A stretch of 50,332 nt of DNA from Pseudomonadota bacterium (GCA_021324535.1 JAJPIU010000050.1:1-50332); one strand, 5' to 3'. Counted from the first letter of the stretch, positions 22,561-31,680 are shown. Translations and numbers: made by a program. Notes: a model not told the origin generated them from the letters alone.

Positions 22561-25308
22561 GTGACATCATCAAATCCGACCGACACCTCATCAACCACCG
22601 GAGCCTCTGAGCTGGGCGAATTGCTGAAGCAGCGGCGCATCGCCAACGGGATCACTCAGGAGGAACTGGCCGAGCGCGCTGGGGTCAGCGTGCGCGCCAT
22701 CAGCGATCTCGAACGTGGGCTGCGACGGGCGCCGCACAAAGAGACGCTCAACCTACTGGCCGACGCCCTGCGTATGGCCGACGACGAGCGCGCTGCCCTT
22801 CATGCCGCCGCCTATCGCATTCGCGGAGGTGGGATTTCTGCGCCACTGGCCCCATCCACACAGACCACACCCTCTGCGATGGAACCGGTGGATGGCGCCT
22901 TCTTGTACGCGCCGTTTACTCCTCTGATCGGGCGCGAGCAGGATCAGGAGGCCATCGTCAAGCTCTTGCTGCGGCCCATCACACGCCTGGTCACACTGAT
23001 CGGCCCGGCGGGTATCGGCAAAACACGCCTTGCGTTGAGTGTTGCGCGCGAATTGACCGGACTTCCCATCCAGTTCTCCGACGGGGTGACAACTGTGGCG
23101 CTGGCGACCGTTCATGATCCCGCAACGGCGCTGGGAATGATCGCCCAGGTCACGAACCTACCGGAAGCGGTCGGCGTGAACCCGCTTCAACGCCTGATTG
23201 ACGCCTTTCACGAGAAGAATGCGCTGCTGCTGCTGGATAACCTCGAACAAGTCACCTCGGTGGGGCCAGCCCTGGTGGAGTTGCTGCGCGCCTGCCCGCT
23301 CCTCAAGCTGCTCATCACCAGCCGGTCGGCGCTGCGTGTCAGCGGTGAATACGAATACGCCGTACCGCCGCTCAGTCTGCCGGAGAACATCATCGGCGCG
23401 CCACTGGAATCACTTGCCGCATCTGCTGCGGTGACGCTCTTCACCCAGCGGGCGCAGACTGTGCAGCCCGGTTTCACGCTCACCGAAACACTCGCGCCGA
23501 TTGTGGGCGAGATCTGTCAGCGATTGGATGGCATCCCGCTGGCCATCGAACTGGCCGCCGCCCGGCTCCGCCTGTTTTCGGCGCCGATGCTGCTGGCGCG
23601 CATGGAGCAACGCTTCGCCGTGCTGACCGGCGGCTCACGCGATCTGCCAGAGCGCCAGCGCACGATGGAGCGCGCCATCGGGTGGAGCTACGATCTGCTG
23701 AGCGACGCCGAGCGTATGCTCTTCCAGCGGTTAGCCGTCTTCGAGGGCAGCTTTACGCTTCATGCGGCGGAAGCCATTTGCGCTGATGATCTGCGCCTCG
23801 CTGCCGGCATGGGGGGCGCCACAAACCTGTTCGATCTGATGGATGGGCTGGTCAACAACAGCCTGCTTCAGCGCTGGGAGCCGCCCACGCCTGCGGTTCT
23901 GCCTGCGAAGACGCCGGAAAGCAGGCCAGCGCCCAATCCCGGCGAGATAGAGCCGCGCTTTCACCTCCTCGAAACGATCCGCCAGTTTGGCCTCGAACGG
24001 CTCGTCGTCAGTGGCGCCAGCGAACGCATTCACGCGCGCCACGCCGAGTATTTCCTCGCGTTGGCCGAGGAGGCCGAGCCAAAGCTACGTGGCGCGGGGC
24101 AGGATGCCGCGCTGAGGCAACTCAGTAGCGACAACGACAACCTGCGGGCGGCGCTGCGCTGGGCGCGGACACACCATGCGGCTGCGCTGGGGCTGCGGCT
24201 GGCGGGCGCGCTCTGGCGCTATTGGATCGTCGCTGGCGCTCTGACCGAGGGCCGCGCCTGGCTCAATGAGTTCCTGCAACTAGATGAACAGGCCGCTCCC
24301 GCCGACAAGGCGCCCATCGTGGCGCGCGCCCAGGCGCTCTATGGCGAGGGGACGTTGGCGGCGGAGCAGGGCGCCTATGAACAGGCAAACGCGCGCGCCT
24401 ACGAGACGCTTGCGCTTTTCCCCGATGGAGCCGTCAGCGCGGGCGTGTGGGGAGTGCGCGCGCTCAACCTGCTCGCAGTGGTGGCGCGCTACCGCAGCGA
24501 TATGCTTGAAGCCGAGCGGCTCTATCTCGAATGCCTGACAGTGCAGCGTGCGCTCGATGACAAGCAGGGCATCGCGGTGGCGCTGAATAACCTGGGGGTG
24601 GTCGCTGTCGAGACGGGCGCCCATGAGCGCGCCACGGGCTACTTTGAGGAGAGCCTGGAGCTCAAACGCCAGATTGGCGACACGCGCGGCGTGGCGGTTG
24701 GCCTACTCAACCTGGGCGATCTGGCGCGCAAAGCAGGCGATCACGCGCGCGCGCTGGCGCTCTTCGAGGAAAGCCATGCGCTCTTCACCACCATTGGCGA
24801 CCGCCGTGGCGCTGCGCTCAGCCTGAGCAACCAGGGCGAGGCATGGCGCACAGCGAGCGACCTTGCACGCGCGGAGGCGCGTTCCCGCCAGGCGTTGGCG
24901 ATCTTCCGCGAGATTAACGATCTCTGGGGAATGACTCAGGCGCTCAACAACCTGGGCGCCGTCGCGCTCAGCCAGGGCGATGACACGCACGCCCAGGCGC
25001 ACTATAGCGAGAGCCTGATGCTCTATCAGCGCGCCAGCAATCAGGTGGGCGTCGTTGAGGCCATCGAGGGCATTGCGGCGCTCAGCATGCGACGGGGAGA
25101 CGCGCAGCGAGCGGTTCGCCTCTGGGGCGCTACAACCGCTTCGCGCGCAACCTCGCATACCCCCCTGGCGCCGGATGTCCATGCCGCCCAGGAGGAGATG
25201 CTGGCGCAGGCGCGCAGACTGCTGGGCGAGGAGACGTTCAAAGCCGCCTGGGCCGAAGGGCGCCAGCTCTCGCACGCGGCGCTGCTGGCTGAGGCGGCTG
25301 GTGGCTAG
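22561..25308 (+). CDS. XRE-HTH / NB-ARC ATPase / TPR transcriptional regulator
   Basis: A 915-residue signal-integrating regulator of the STAND class. An XRE helix-turn-helix (about 17-75, GITQEELAERAGVSVRAISDLERG) is followed by an NB-ARC ATPase with P-loop GPAGIGKT (148-155), Walker B LLLLDN (222-227) and the LLITSRSALR motif (250-259). At least seven tetratricopeptide repeats fill about 430-860 (ALNNLGVVA..., LLNLGDLAR..., LSNQGEAWR...). Such proteins oligomerise on binding a ligand at the repeats and then control transcription; targets are usually local. The GTG start at 22561 follows GAGGTAG. It is 27 bp from the response-regulator gene, so they are probably co-transcribed. Confidence 0.88.
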   Translation: MTSSNPTDTSSTTGASELGELLKQRRIANGITQEELAERAGVSVRAISDLERGLRRAPHKETLNLLADALRMADDERAALHAAAYRIRGGGISAPLAPSTQTTPSAMEPVDGAFLYAPFTPLIGREQDQEAIVKLLLRPITRLVTLIGPAGIGKTRLALSVARELTGLPIQFSDGVTTVALATVHDPATALGMIAQVTNLPEAVGVNPLQRLIDAFHEKNALLLLDNLEQVTSVGPALVELLRACPLLKLLITSRSALRVSGEYEYAVPPLSLPENIIGAPLESLAASAAVTLFTQRAQTVQPGFTLTETLAPIVGEICQRLDGIPLAIELAAARLRLFSAPMLLARMEQRFAVLTGGSRDLPERQRTMERAIGWSYDLLSDAERMLFQRLAVFEGSFTLHAAEAICADDLRLAAGMGGATNLFDLMDGLVNNSLLQRWEPPTPAVLPAKTPESRPAPNPGEIEPRFHLLETIRQFGLERLVVSGASERIHARHAEYFLALAEEAEPKLRGAGQDAALRQLSSDNDNLRAALRWARTHHAAALGLRLAGALWRYWIVAGALTEGRAWLNEFLQLDEQAAPADKAPIVARAQALYGEGTLAAEQGAYEQANARAYETLALFPDGAVSAGVWGVRALNLLAVVARYRSDMLEAERLYLECLTVQRALDDKQGIAVALNNLGVVAVETGAHERATGYFEESLELKRQIGDTRGVAVGLLNLGDLARKAGDHARALALFEESHALFTTIGDRRGAALSLSNQGEAWRTASDLARAEARSRQALAIFREINDLWGMTQALNNLGAVALSQGDDTHAQAHYSESLMLYQRASNQVGVVEAIEGIAALSMRRGDAQRAVRLWGATTASRATSHTPLAPDVHAAQEEMLAQARRLLGEETFKAAWAEGRQLSHAALLAEAAGG

Positions 25309-25335
25309 GAGGAATGAGATTGAGGGAGGGGCGCG

Positions 25336-26040
25336 ATGCCAGCAAAGAGAACAAGCATTCTCGTCGCGGATGACGATCCGCAGTTGTTGCGATTAGTAGC
25401 GCGCAACCTGGAGATGGAAGGCTACCAGGTACAGACGGCGACCGACGGACAGGAAGCGCTCGATCAGATCACTGACGAGCCACCCGATCTTGCTATCCTC
25501 GATGTGATGATGCCCCGCCTCGATGGCTTCGCCGTCTGCCAGCGTGTGCGCGAATTTTCTTCGCTCCCCATCATGATCCTGACGGCGCGTGGGGCCGATG
25601 GCGATAAGGTGCGCGGTTTCGACCTCGGCGCCGATGATTATCTGACCAAGCCTTTTAGCGTAGGCGAACTGCTGGGGCGTGTGCGCGCTATTCTCCGCCG
25701 CAGCCAGATGAGCGGCGACAGCCCACACGCCACCCAGGCGCGCAGCTCAATTGGCGACCTGACGATTGACTTTGCTCAACGATTAGTGACGCGGAACGGA
25801 CGCGAGATCATCCTGACACCTATTGAATATCGCCTGCTGGCGTATCTTGCCCAGAACGCCGGACGGGTCATCACCCAGGACTTGCTGCTGGAACACGTCT
25901 GGGGCGATGAGTATGTGGGCGAGAGCCATCTCTTGCAGGTAAACATCAACCGTCTGCGGCGCAAACTGGAAGACGACCCCGCTCATCCCCGTTATATCCT
26001 CACGAAGACGGGTATCGGCTACCTCCTGGCGGCAAGCTAA
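25336..26040 (+). CDS. OmpR/PhoB-type response regulator
   Basis: A 234-residue two-component regulator. The receiver (6-120) has acidic D12-D14, the phosphoacceptor D56 in AILDVMMP, T83 and K105 (TKPF). The C-terminal winged helix (about 140-234) has TPIEYRLLAYLAQNAGRVIT and LLQVNINRLRRKLEDD, with the TKTGIGYLL wing. GGGAGGGG lies before the ATG. No kinase gene adjoins it; the PAS kinase at 31800 is the nearest candidate partner. Paired 11-bp direct repeats of the kind bound by PhoB-like proteins start 14 bp after its stop, ahead of doxX. Confidence 0.95.
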   Translation: MPAKRTSILVADDDPQLLRLVARNLEMEGYQVQTATDGQEALDQITDEPPDLAILDVMMPRLDGFAVCQRVREFSSLPIMILTARGADGDKVRGFDLGADDYLTKPFSVGELLGRVRAILRRSQMSGDSPHATQARSSIGDLTIDFAQRLVTRNGREIILTPIEYRLLAYLAQNAGRVITQDLLLEHVWGDEYVGESHLLQVNINRLRRKLEDDPAHPRYILTKTGIGYLLAAS

Positions 26041-26054
26041 CCCCAGGTTGCTCT

Positions 26055-26109
26055 CTTGTGATAGCCTCGTGATGTAGTGTCGCGGCGCTGTGATGGCGCT
26101 GTGATACCC
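26055..26109. promoter_or_regulatory. PhoB-box-like array upstream of the DoxX gene
   Basis: GTGAT occurs at 26058, 26069, 26090 and 26101: two pairs, each with 11-bp spacing, their centres about 32 bp apart. The second pair is an exact tandem of GGCGCTGTGAT (26084-26094, 26095-26105). OmpR/PhoB regulators bind such 11-bp direct repeats on one face of the helix. Confidence 0.6.
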
Positions 26110-26214
26110 CTCGCATATGCTCAAAGTGTTGGAAGCGTGACACGGAGTCTCCACTTCCCCTCACCAATCCTGCATGACAGCGGCATAGTATCTGCCGTGT
26201 CAAAAGGAGGGCAT

Positions 26215-27069
26215 ATGCGATTCACTACCTCATCAAACGCCAGCGACTTCACCCACACTGTTGCTAGCGAGACCACCAGGCAGGCCAGACGCCTGACCGG
26301 CGCCATCCGCCGTGTCCATCCGGAGGCCGCCACCACTATCCCCGAGCCACCATTGGCGCGTTTCCTTTTCGCCGACCGCCGCATGGCCTGGATCTGGCTG
26401 CTCATCCGCATTTACGCGGGCTACGCCTGGTTCGCCGCAGGATGGGAGAAGCTCACCGGAACCTCAATTGACATTGGCTCCTTCGGCGAGAAGTCGCCCG
26501 GCGGGCCGTGGGTCTTCACCACACATACGGGCGCCGCCATCCAGGGCTTCGTCCATGGGGCGCTCGCGCAAACCACCGGCGCGCATGCGAACGTCCAGGG
26601 CTGGTACGCCAGCTTCCTGCAAACGTTTGTACTGCCACACCCCGCCTTCTGGGCGTATCTCATCACCTTTGGCGAACTCGCCGTCGGTCTGGGATTGATC
26701 CTGGGTGTCCTCACCGGCATCGCGGCGTTCTTCGGTGTCTTCATGAACCTCAACTACTTGCTGGCCGGGGCCATCAGCACGAACCCCATCCTGGGCTTCC
26801 TGGGATTGTTCCTGGTTCTGGCGTGGCGCATCGCGGGCTACTACGGCGCCGACCGCTACCTGTTGCCGCTGATTGGCGTCCCGTGGACAGGCCCGCTCGT
26901 CTCCTACACGGACACTGCACAGCCTGTAACGCTCTCCCCGAAGACGCCAGAGATGCTCAGCGATACTGACACGATTGACCCAACCAGCCAATCACCTAAC
27001 GCGCGCAACCACGCCACGAAGCCAACAACCCATGCGTCAACGCTGTCGCGCTCAGCGCCTATCCGGTAG
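26215..27069 (+). CDS. DoxX-family membrane protein (quinol oxidase/TQO-like)
   Basis: A 284-residue membrane protein. After a cytoplasmic tail (1-55), the DoxX core contains four to five helices: WIWLLIRIYAGYAWFAAGWEKL (about 60-81) with the characteristic GWEKL, then FWAYLITFGELAVGLGLILG and GVFMNLNYLLAGAIS, and a last helix around 205-222. The family includes the DoxD subunit of thiosulfate:quinone oxidoreductase and other small quinone- or redox-linked membrane proteins. The C-terminal 55 residues are Thr/Ser-rich. AAAGGAGG (26203-26210) fixes the ATG at 26215, although the frame is open earlier. Its promoter region holds the PhoB-like repeats. An electron-transfer or membrane-stress role is inferred. 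Confidence 0.8.
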   Translation: MRFTTSSNASDFTHTVASETTRQARRLTGAIRRVHPEAATTIPEPPLARFLFADRRMAWIWLLIRIYAGYAWFAAGWEKLTGTSIDIGSFGEKSPGGPWVFTTHTGAAIQGFVHGALAQTTGAHANVQGWYASFLQTFVLPHPAFWAYLITFGELAVGLGLILGVLTGIAAFFGVFMNLNYLLAGAISTNPILGFLGLFLVLAWRIAGYYGADRYLLPLIGVPWTGPLVSYTDTAQPVTLSPKTPEMLSDTDTIDPTSQSPNARNHATKPTTHASTLSRSAPIR

Positions 27070-27087
27070 GGGCGCGCAGCACAACCA

Positions 27088-27113
27088 TCCCCTCCCTCGG
27101 CTGAGGGAGGGGA
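27088..27113. repeat. Palindrome of family B type, copy B5
   Basis: TCCCCTCCCTC-GGCT-GAGGGAGGGGA, a perfect 11-bp stem with a 4-base loop, 18 bp after the DoxX stop. There is no T-run, but the place and strength suggest a transcript 3'-end structure. Confidence 0.7.
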
Positions 27114-27169
27114 TATTCGCCCAATCATACAACTTCGCGTCCACCCATTCCGAATAGGAGGCATACCCT

Positions 27170-28153
27170 ATGTTCCGCCGTATACTCATCCCGTGGGATA
27201 CCTCGCCAAACGCCCACGCCGCCCAACACGACGCGCGCGCCCTGGCAAGCTCACTCGCCGCCCGCACAGGCGCATCTATCCTCCTGGCGCACGTTATCCC
27301 CTTCGCGGGAGACAGCGTGAAAGACGCCGAAGAACACGCCCAGGTGGAGCGGCAGGCGCGCTACCTGCGAGATAACGGACTCGACGCCAGCGCCGTCACC
27401 GCCATCGGCCCCATCGCCGAGACCATCCTCGTGATTGCTCAGGATCACAAGGCCGACCTGCTCCTTCTGGCGCCCCAGCAACATGGGCTATTCGAGTCGC
27501 TCTGGCGCCACAGTGTGAGCGCACAGATTTTCTCTCAAGCGTCGTTGCCCACGCTGATCACGCCGCCACCCGCCCATCCAAGCGAGGCCAGCCAGCGGTC
27601 GGTCGATCTGTTGGAGACGCCCATCGCCTCGGTGATCGTCGCGCTGGATGGCAGCGAGCTGGCCGAACGCGCTCTGCCCTATGCGCGCGCGTTCGCCGAA
27701 GAATACCAGCGCCCGTTGCTGCTCACGCGCGTGCTGGCGCCTATCGTCGCCTGGACAGGGCCGGAGGCCGCGCCATTCTTGATAGAGGCCGAAGAGGAGA
27801 ACGAGCGAGCCGCGCTACGCTATCTGCAAAGTGTAAAGCAGCGCATGGACGCGCAAACCGATCTACCCACGCATATGACGCTACGAATAGGCCAACCGGC
27901 TGACGAGATTCGGCGTGTGTTCGAGGAACATCCAGGCAGCCTGCTGGTGATGTCTACCCACGGACGCACCGGCATGACACGCGCTCTGCTGGGCAGCGTC
28001 ACCACCGAGGTCATGCGCCATGCCCTCGCGCCTATGCTAATCATCCCACCGCACTGCCCGCCGCTGGCGCATGCAGACGACGCCTATGCGCCAACCGAGG
28101 TCACCGAGGCGACGGCAAACGAGCCTGTCGCAACGGCGACGCCTTTGCAATAA
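27170..28153 (+). CDS. Tandem universal stress protein (two UspA domains)
   Basis: A 327-residue cytoplasmic protein with two UspA domains (about 1-130 and 150-290). The second has the full ATP-binding motif in STHGRTGMTRALLGSVT (G-2x-G-9x-G-S/T). The first is degenerate at this place (APQQHGLFESLWRHSVS), so probably only one site binds nucleotide. Tandem USPs are linked to growth arrest, hypoxia and energy stress. The acidic and threonine-rich tail after 295 is extra. GGAGG supports the ATG. It lies between doxX and the flavoprotein gene, all rightward, inside the proposed stress island. Confidence 0.92.
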   Translation: MFRRILIPWDTSPNAHAAQHDARALASSLAARTGASILLAHVIPFAGDSVKDAEEHAQVERQARYLRDNGLDASAVTAIGPIAETILVIAQDHKADLLLLAPQQHGLFESLWRHSVSAQIFSQASLPTLITPPPAHPSEASQRSVDLLETPIASVIVALDGSELAERALPYARAFAEEYQRPLLLTRVLAPIVAWTGPEAAPFLIEAEEENERAALRYLQSVKQRMDAQTDLPTHMTLRIGQPADEIRRVFEEHPGSLLVMSTHGRTGMTRALLGSVTTEVMRHALAPMLIIPPHCPPLAHADDAYAPTEVTEATANEPVATATPLQ

Positions 28154-28174
28154 ACCGGATGGATATAAACCAAC

Positions 28175-28213
28175 CGCCCGCAGGAGTCATCTGTTTCCAG
28201 GCTTCTGCGGGCG
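28175..28213 (+). other. Leader hairpin before the flavoprotein gene
   Basis: CGCCCGCAG (28175-28183) and CTGCGGGCG (28205-28213) pair perfectly around a 21-base loop and end exactly where the AGAAGGAG ribosome-binding site begins. It could block internal transcription, protect the mRNA end or modulate translation. No T-run follows. Confidence 0.6.
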
Positions 28214-28229
28214 AGAAGGAGCGCACAAC

Positions 28230-30296
28230 ATGGCGTACCGCTTTGAGGTGAACCTCACCTCGTGTATCAACTGCGGCATTTGTATGGATCTCTGCCCAGT
28301 GCGTTGCCTGGATATGACGCGCCCCAGTGGGACAGGCGAGCCTGGCGACGCCAGCCAGCGGCTCAGCCCCATCCCCGGCGACGAAGGCGAGCGCGCATGG
28401 ATGATGCTCGCGCCAACGCAGGTGGCGGCGTGCATCGGCTGCCAGGTCTGCGCGCAGGAATGCCCTACCAACGCGATCACCATCGTCCCAGGCGCAACCA
28501 ATGTGAAGTACGCCGCGCGTGGCCCCATTGCACACCTGCCTGAAGGCGACGGCTGGCAGCCGTTCGATGCCTTTACACGCGCCGTGCCTGCCGAGCCGGG
28601 CGAGACACCCTGGGGGCCGATGACACTGGCCGCTACAGCGAGTGGCTCAAGTGGCTCGCCCGCGCCCGACCATGCCTGGCATGTGGCGGAACGTAAAGCG
28701 CCGTGGCAAAGCTGGCGCGCATGGCTGGGTGAGCGCCAGGAAGACCTGCGCGCGCCATGTCAGGCTGCCTGCCCGGTTGGCACAAACGCCGGTCTCTATG
28801 TCAGCCTGATCGCTGAGGGACGCTACGATGAGGCGCTGCGGGTGGCTGCCGAACCCAATCCATTCCCGGTGATTTGTGGCCGCGTCTGTACCGCCCCTTG
28901 CGAGGCTGTCTGCCGCCGTGGCGAATTCGACGCGCCCATCGCCATCCGCGATCTCAAACGCTTCGTTACCGATCAGGCCGACCCGGCGAAAGCGGATCGC
29001 CGCCAGCTTCCAAAACCCAAACAGCAATACAGTGAGCGCGTGGCCATCGTCGGCGCCGGGCCGACCGGACTGAGCGCAGCCTACTACCTGGCGCGGCGTG
29101 GGTATCAGGTAACGGTCTTCGACGCGATGCCCGTCGCAGGCGGCATGATGTCAATTGGCATTCCGGCGTACCGGCTCCCACGCAACGAACTCACCCGCGA
29201 TATTGACGCCATCCGCGATCTGGGCGTGCAGATTCGCCTGAACACGGCGATTGGACGCGACATCGAACTGGAGACGTTGCGCCAGACCTATAACGCCGTC
29301 CTGTTGGCGGTTGGCGCGCAACGCAGCCAGCGGTTGGGCGTCTCCGGTGAAGAACTCTACGGCGTCATCCCGGCGACGACTTTCCTCAAAGCCTTCAACC
29401 TGACGCCTGAGAGCGAGGCCGCGCGCCTCAGTGGCGTGGTGGCTGTGGTGGGCGGCGGCAGCACGGCGATGGACGCGGCGCGGTCAGCGTTGCGTGCGGG
29501 CGCTCATGAAGTTCATATCCTCTACCGGCGAACACGCGCCGAGGCGCCAGCGCAGCCGGAGGAGGTTGAGGCGGCCATCGCCGAAGGCATACAGTTCCAC
29601 GAGTTGGTCGCGCCAACGGCGCTCGGCGGCCTGAATGGCAGGCTCACGCGTGTCGCCTGCCAGCGTATGCGCCTGGGCGAACCCGACGCGCACGGGCGAC
29701 GCCAGCCTGAAGCCATCCCAGACGAGACGTTCACACTCCCAATAGACTATCTGCTGGTCGCTATTGGCGAAGCGCCCGATCCCTCGTTCCTGCCGGAAGG
29801 CTCGCGCGTGGAGGTGGCCGCATGGGGTGGCCTGTTGATTGACCCTGATACGCTGGCGACCGGCGCGAAGGGCGTCTTCGCGGCGGGCGATTGCTCCTAC
29901 GGCCCAAAGACAATCATCCACGCTGCCGAGCATGGGCGTCTGGCCGCGCGAGCGATCCACGCCTATCTGCGCTCCTATCGCCTCCACAGCGTGCGGGAAC
30001 TGCCCGAAGACGAGTTCCAGACGCCCTCGACGCTGCCCCCCAATGGCGCCGTCACGATTGACATACGACCGACGCCGCGCGCGCATATGCCAACGCTTGA
30101 GGAACATGCTTCGGCGCGTCGTCCCGGCATGGCGGAGTACGCGCTTGGCTTTTCAGAGAGGCAGGCGCGCCGCGAGGCCAGCCGCTGCCTGCGCTGCGAC
30201 CTGGCCTACCTCTGCCCGACGATTCACACCATCACAACCGACACAGCGGAAACGACAGAGCAGCCACAGACTGCAGAATCAGTTCCCGCGAAGTGA
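28230..30296 (+). CDS. Ferredoxin-fused GltD/NfnB-like NAD(P)H flavoprotein
   Basis: A 688-residue soluble oxidoreductase. Residues 5-95 are a two-cluster ferredoxin (C12-C15-C18-C22 and C68-C71-C74-C78 motifs). Residues 170-245 are the Fe-S part of the GltD/dihydropyrimidine-dehydrogenase family (C177, C181, C216, C220, C224, C228). FAD binding follows at GAGPTGLS (275-282) and NAD(P)H binding at VGGGSTA (407-413). AAGDCS closes the flavin domain, and a last ASRCLRCDLAYLC is at about 655-668. The family moves electrons between NAD(P)H, FAD and Fe-S clusters. AGAAGGAG fixes the ATG at 28230. No glutamate synthase large subunit is nearby; instead two membrane paralogues follow directly, suggesting membrane-linked electron transfer. 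That partner assignment is inference. Confidence 0.85.
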   Translation: MAYRFEVNLTSCINCGICMDLCPVRCLDMTRPSGTGEPGDASQRLSPIPGDEGERAWMMLAPTQVAACIGCQVCAQECPTNAITIVPGATNVKYAARGPIAHLPEGDGWQPFDAFTRAVPAEPGETPWGPMTLAATASGSSGSPAPDHAWHVAERKAPWQSWRAWLGERQEDLRAPCQAACPVGTNAGLYVSLIAEGRYDEALRVAAEPNPFPVICGRVCTAPCEAVCRRGEFDAPIAIRDLKRFVTDQADPAKADRRQLPKPKQQYSERVAIVGAGPTGLSAAYYLARRGYQVTVFDAMPVAGGMMSIGIPAYRLPRNELTRDIDAIRDLGVQIRLNTAIGRDIELETLRQTYNAVLLAVGAQRSQRLGVSGEELYGVIPATTFLKAFNLTPESEAARLSGVVAVVGGGSTAMDAARSALRAGAHEVHILYRRTRAEAPAQPEEVEAAIAEGIQFHELVAPTALGGLNGRLTRVACQRMRLGEPDAHGRRQPEAIPDETFTLPIDYLLVAIGEAPDPSFLPEGSRVEVAAWGGLLIDPDTLATGAKGVFAAGDCSYGPKTIIHAAEHGRLAARAIHAYLRSYRLHSVRELPEDEFQTPSTLPPNGAVTIDIRPTPRAHMPTLEEHASARRPGMAEYALGFSERQARREASRCLRCDLAYLCPTIHTITTDTAETTEQPQTAESVPAK

Positions 30297-30310
30297 GGAG
30301 GATTCTTCCC

Positions 30311-30946
30311 ATGAACCCACAAGACTTGACGAACGCAATTGTCACCGGCATTGGCGCCGGAGGTGAACAGTTCCTTGAAGGGACACTCGCCGCCGCCCTG
30401 CCCATCATTTGGCTGGGGCTGCTGGGCCTGCACCTGGGCCGCCCCTACATCCTCGCCATGATCGATCGCTTCACCCTGCGGCTGGGGGCCGATCTGCTCT
30501 GGCTGGTCTATGTCGCTCTGCGCGATATGCTCATCGTTTCGGGCGTCGTTATGAGCTTCATGTTCTTCTTCCCGGATGTCGTCATCACCGATGCGTTGCC
30601 ATTGACCGGTGGGCTGGCCGCCGTCGCGCTCTTCGCCGTGCTGCTGATCAAGCTGATGGGTGATCCTGACCACAACCCGCGCTCCTTCCAGGCAGTGACG
30701 GCGCTGTTGGCGTTGGGCGCCGCGCTCTACTTCATCCCCTATATGCTGGGTGTGCAAGCCAGTGGCGTGGCGGCAGGTTCGCTAGGGACGGTCAGCGCAT
30801 TCCTAGTAACGAACACAAACCCCATCTGGGCGGTGGGTATTGGCTATGTCGCCATCGCCTGCCTGGCCATTATGGGCGCCATCGCGGCGATCTACACGTT
30901 GCGAGTGGGCGGCCAGCCCGAAGAAACATCCACTCAACAGCAATAA
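30311..30946 (+). CDS. Five-helix membrane protein, paralogue 1
   Basis: A 211-residue hydrophobic protein with about five membrane helices (near 25-47, 60-85, 92-112, 120-145, 165-190). It shares MxPQD, GRPYxL, LRLGADxxW, RD in helix 2, ALPxTGxLAA and LxxGAxLYFxP with the next gene product, so the two arose by tandem duplication. No haem-ligand histidines, cysteines or known transporter motif are visible, and no family was recognised. GAGGAGG fixes the ATG at 30311, 14 bp after the flavoprotein stop, so they are almost certainly co-transcribed. Confidence 0.75.
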   Translation: MNPQDLTNAIVTGIGAGGEQFLEGTLAAALPIIWLGLLGLHLGRPYILAMIDRFTLRLGADLLWLVYVALRDMLIVSGVVMSFMFFFPDVVITDALPLTGGLAAVALFAVLLIKLMGDPDHNPRSFQAVTALLALGAALYFIPYMLGVQASGVAAGSLGTVSAFLVTNTNPIWAVGIGYVAIACLAIMGAIAAIYTLRVGGQPEETSTQQQ

Positions 30947-30990
30947 GCAGAGCCAGGCGTTTGTCTTGCAAGTGAAACAGGAGTACACCT

Positions 30991-31680
30991 ATGTCCCCAC
31001 AAGATGTTGCTGACGCCATCACCGCGGCGCTCGTTCAGGGCGGTTCGCAGTGGTTGGTCTCGACGCTCGTCGCGTTTCTGCCCGTCCTCTGGACGATGGC
31101 GTTGATCCTTCAAATTGGCCGCCCGTATGTGCTGCGCACATTGCGCCGCTGTGGGCTGCGCCTCGGCGCGGATGTCTGGTGGATGAGCTATCTGCTGATG
31201 CGCGACGCGACGCTGCTGGCCACCTTCGCGCTGAGCTGGCTCTTCTTCGAGCCAAACCTTGTCGTGAACCAGGCGTTGCCCATCACCGGTTCGCTGGCGG
31301 CGCTCTGCCTGCTGCTCGCGCTGGCCGTCAAGCTGACCCGCCGCGCGGATGACGACATCAACGCCTATCGCCTGACGACGCTCTTCCTGGTGATCGGCGC
31401 GACGCTCTACTACTTCCCACAGGTCTTCGCCGTGGAGGCCACCAGCCAGGAACATCTGAGCTGGTTCACCCAGTACCTCACCACGAACACCAACACGACG
31501 GTGGCGCTCTGGCTGATGTGGGTCTCGCTGGCGGGCGTCGCGCTCGTCGCGGTCTGGCTCTTCATCCAGGTGATGCGCTCGGTCAATCGCAGCATGCGCC
31601 CGGCGCAGCCAACCGCCCCAGCAGATGCAGCTCCCGCCAGACCGATGGCAGCCGAGGCGCCTTCTGTAGTGCGCCGCTGA
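30991..31680 (+). CDS. Five-helix membrane protein, paralogue 2
   Basis: A 229-residue paralogue of the previous gene product, with the same five-helix plan and shared blocks (MSPQDV, GRPYVL, LRLGADVWW, LMRDA, ALPITGSLAALCLLLALAVK). Its C terminus is longer, Ala/Pro-rich and cytoplasmic (about 195-229). A CAGGAG site precedes the ATG. The 44-bp gap and shared direction place it in the same operon. Paralogues kept side by side suggest a heterodimer. With the ferredoxin-flavoprotein they could make a membrane redox module. Function is unknown. Confidence 0.75.
   Translation: MSPQDVADAITAALVQGGSQWLVSTLVAFLPVLWTMALILQIGRPYVLRTLRRCGLRLGADVWWMSYLLMRDATLLATFALSWLFFEPNLVVNQALPITGSLAALCLLLALAVKLTRRADDDINAYRLTTLFLVIGATLYYFPQVFAVEATSQEHLSWFTQYLTTNTNTTVALWLMWVSLAGVALVAVWLFIQVMRSVNRSMRPAQPTAPADAAPARPMAAEAPSVVRR

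Noticed and set aside
28071-28229. Longer flavoprotein start overlapping the USP gene
   Set aside because: The extra residues overlap the USP coding region and the leader hairpin; AGAAGGAG before 28230 and the ferredoxin motif position favour the shorter form.
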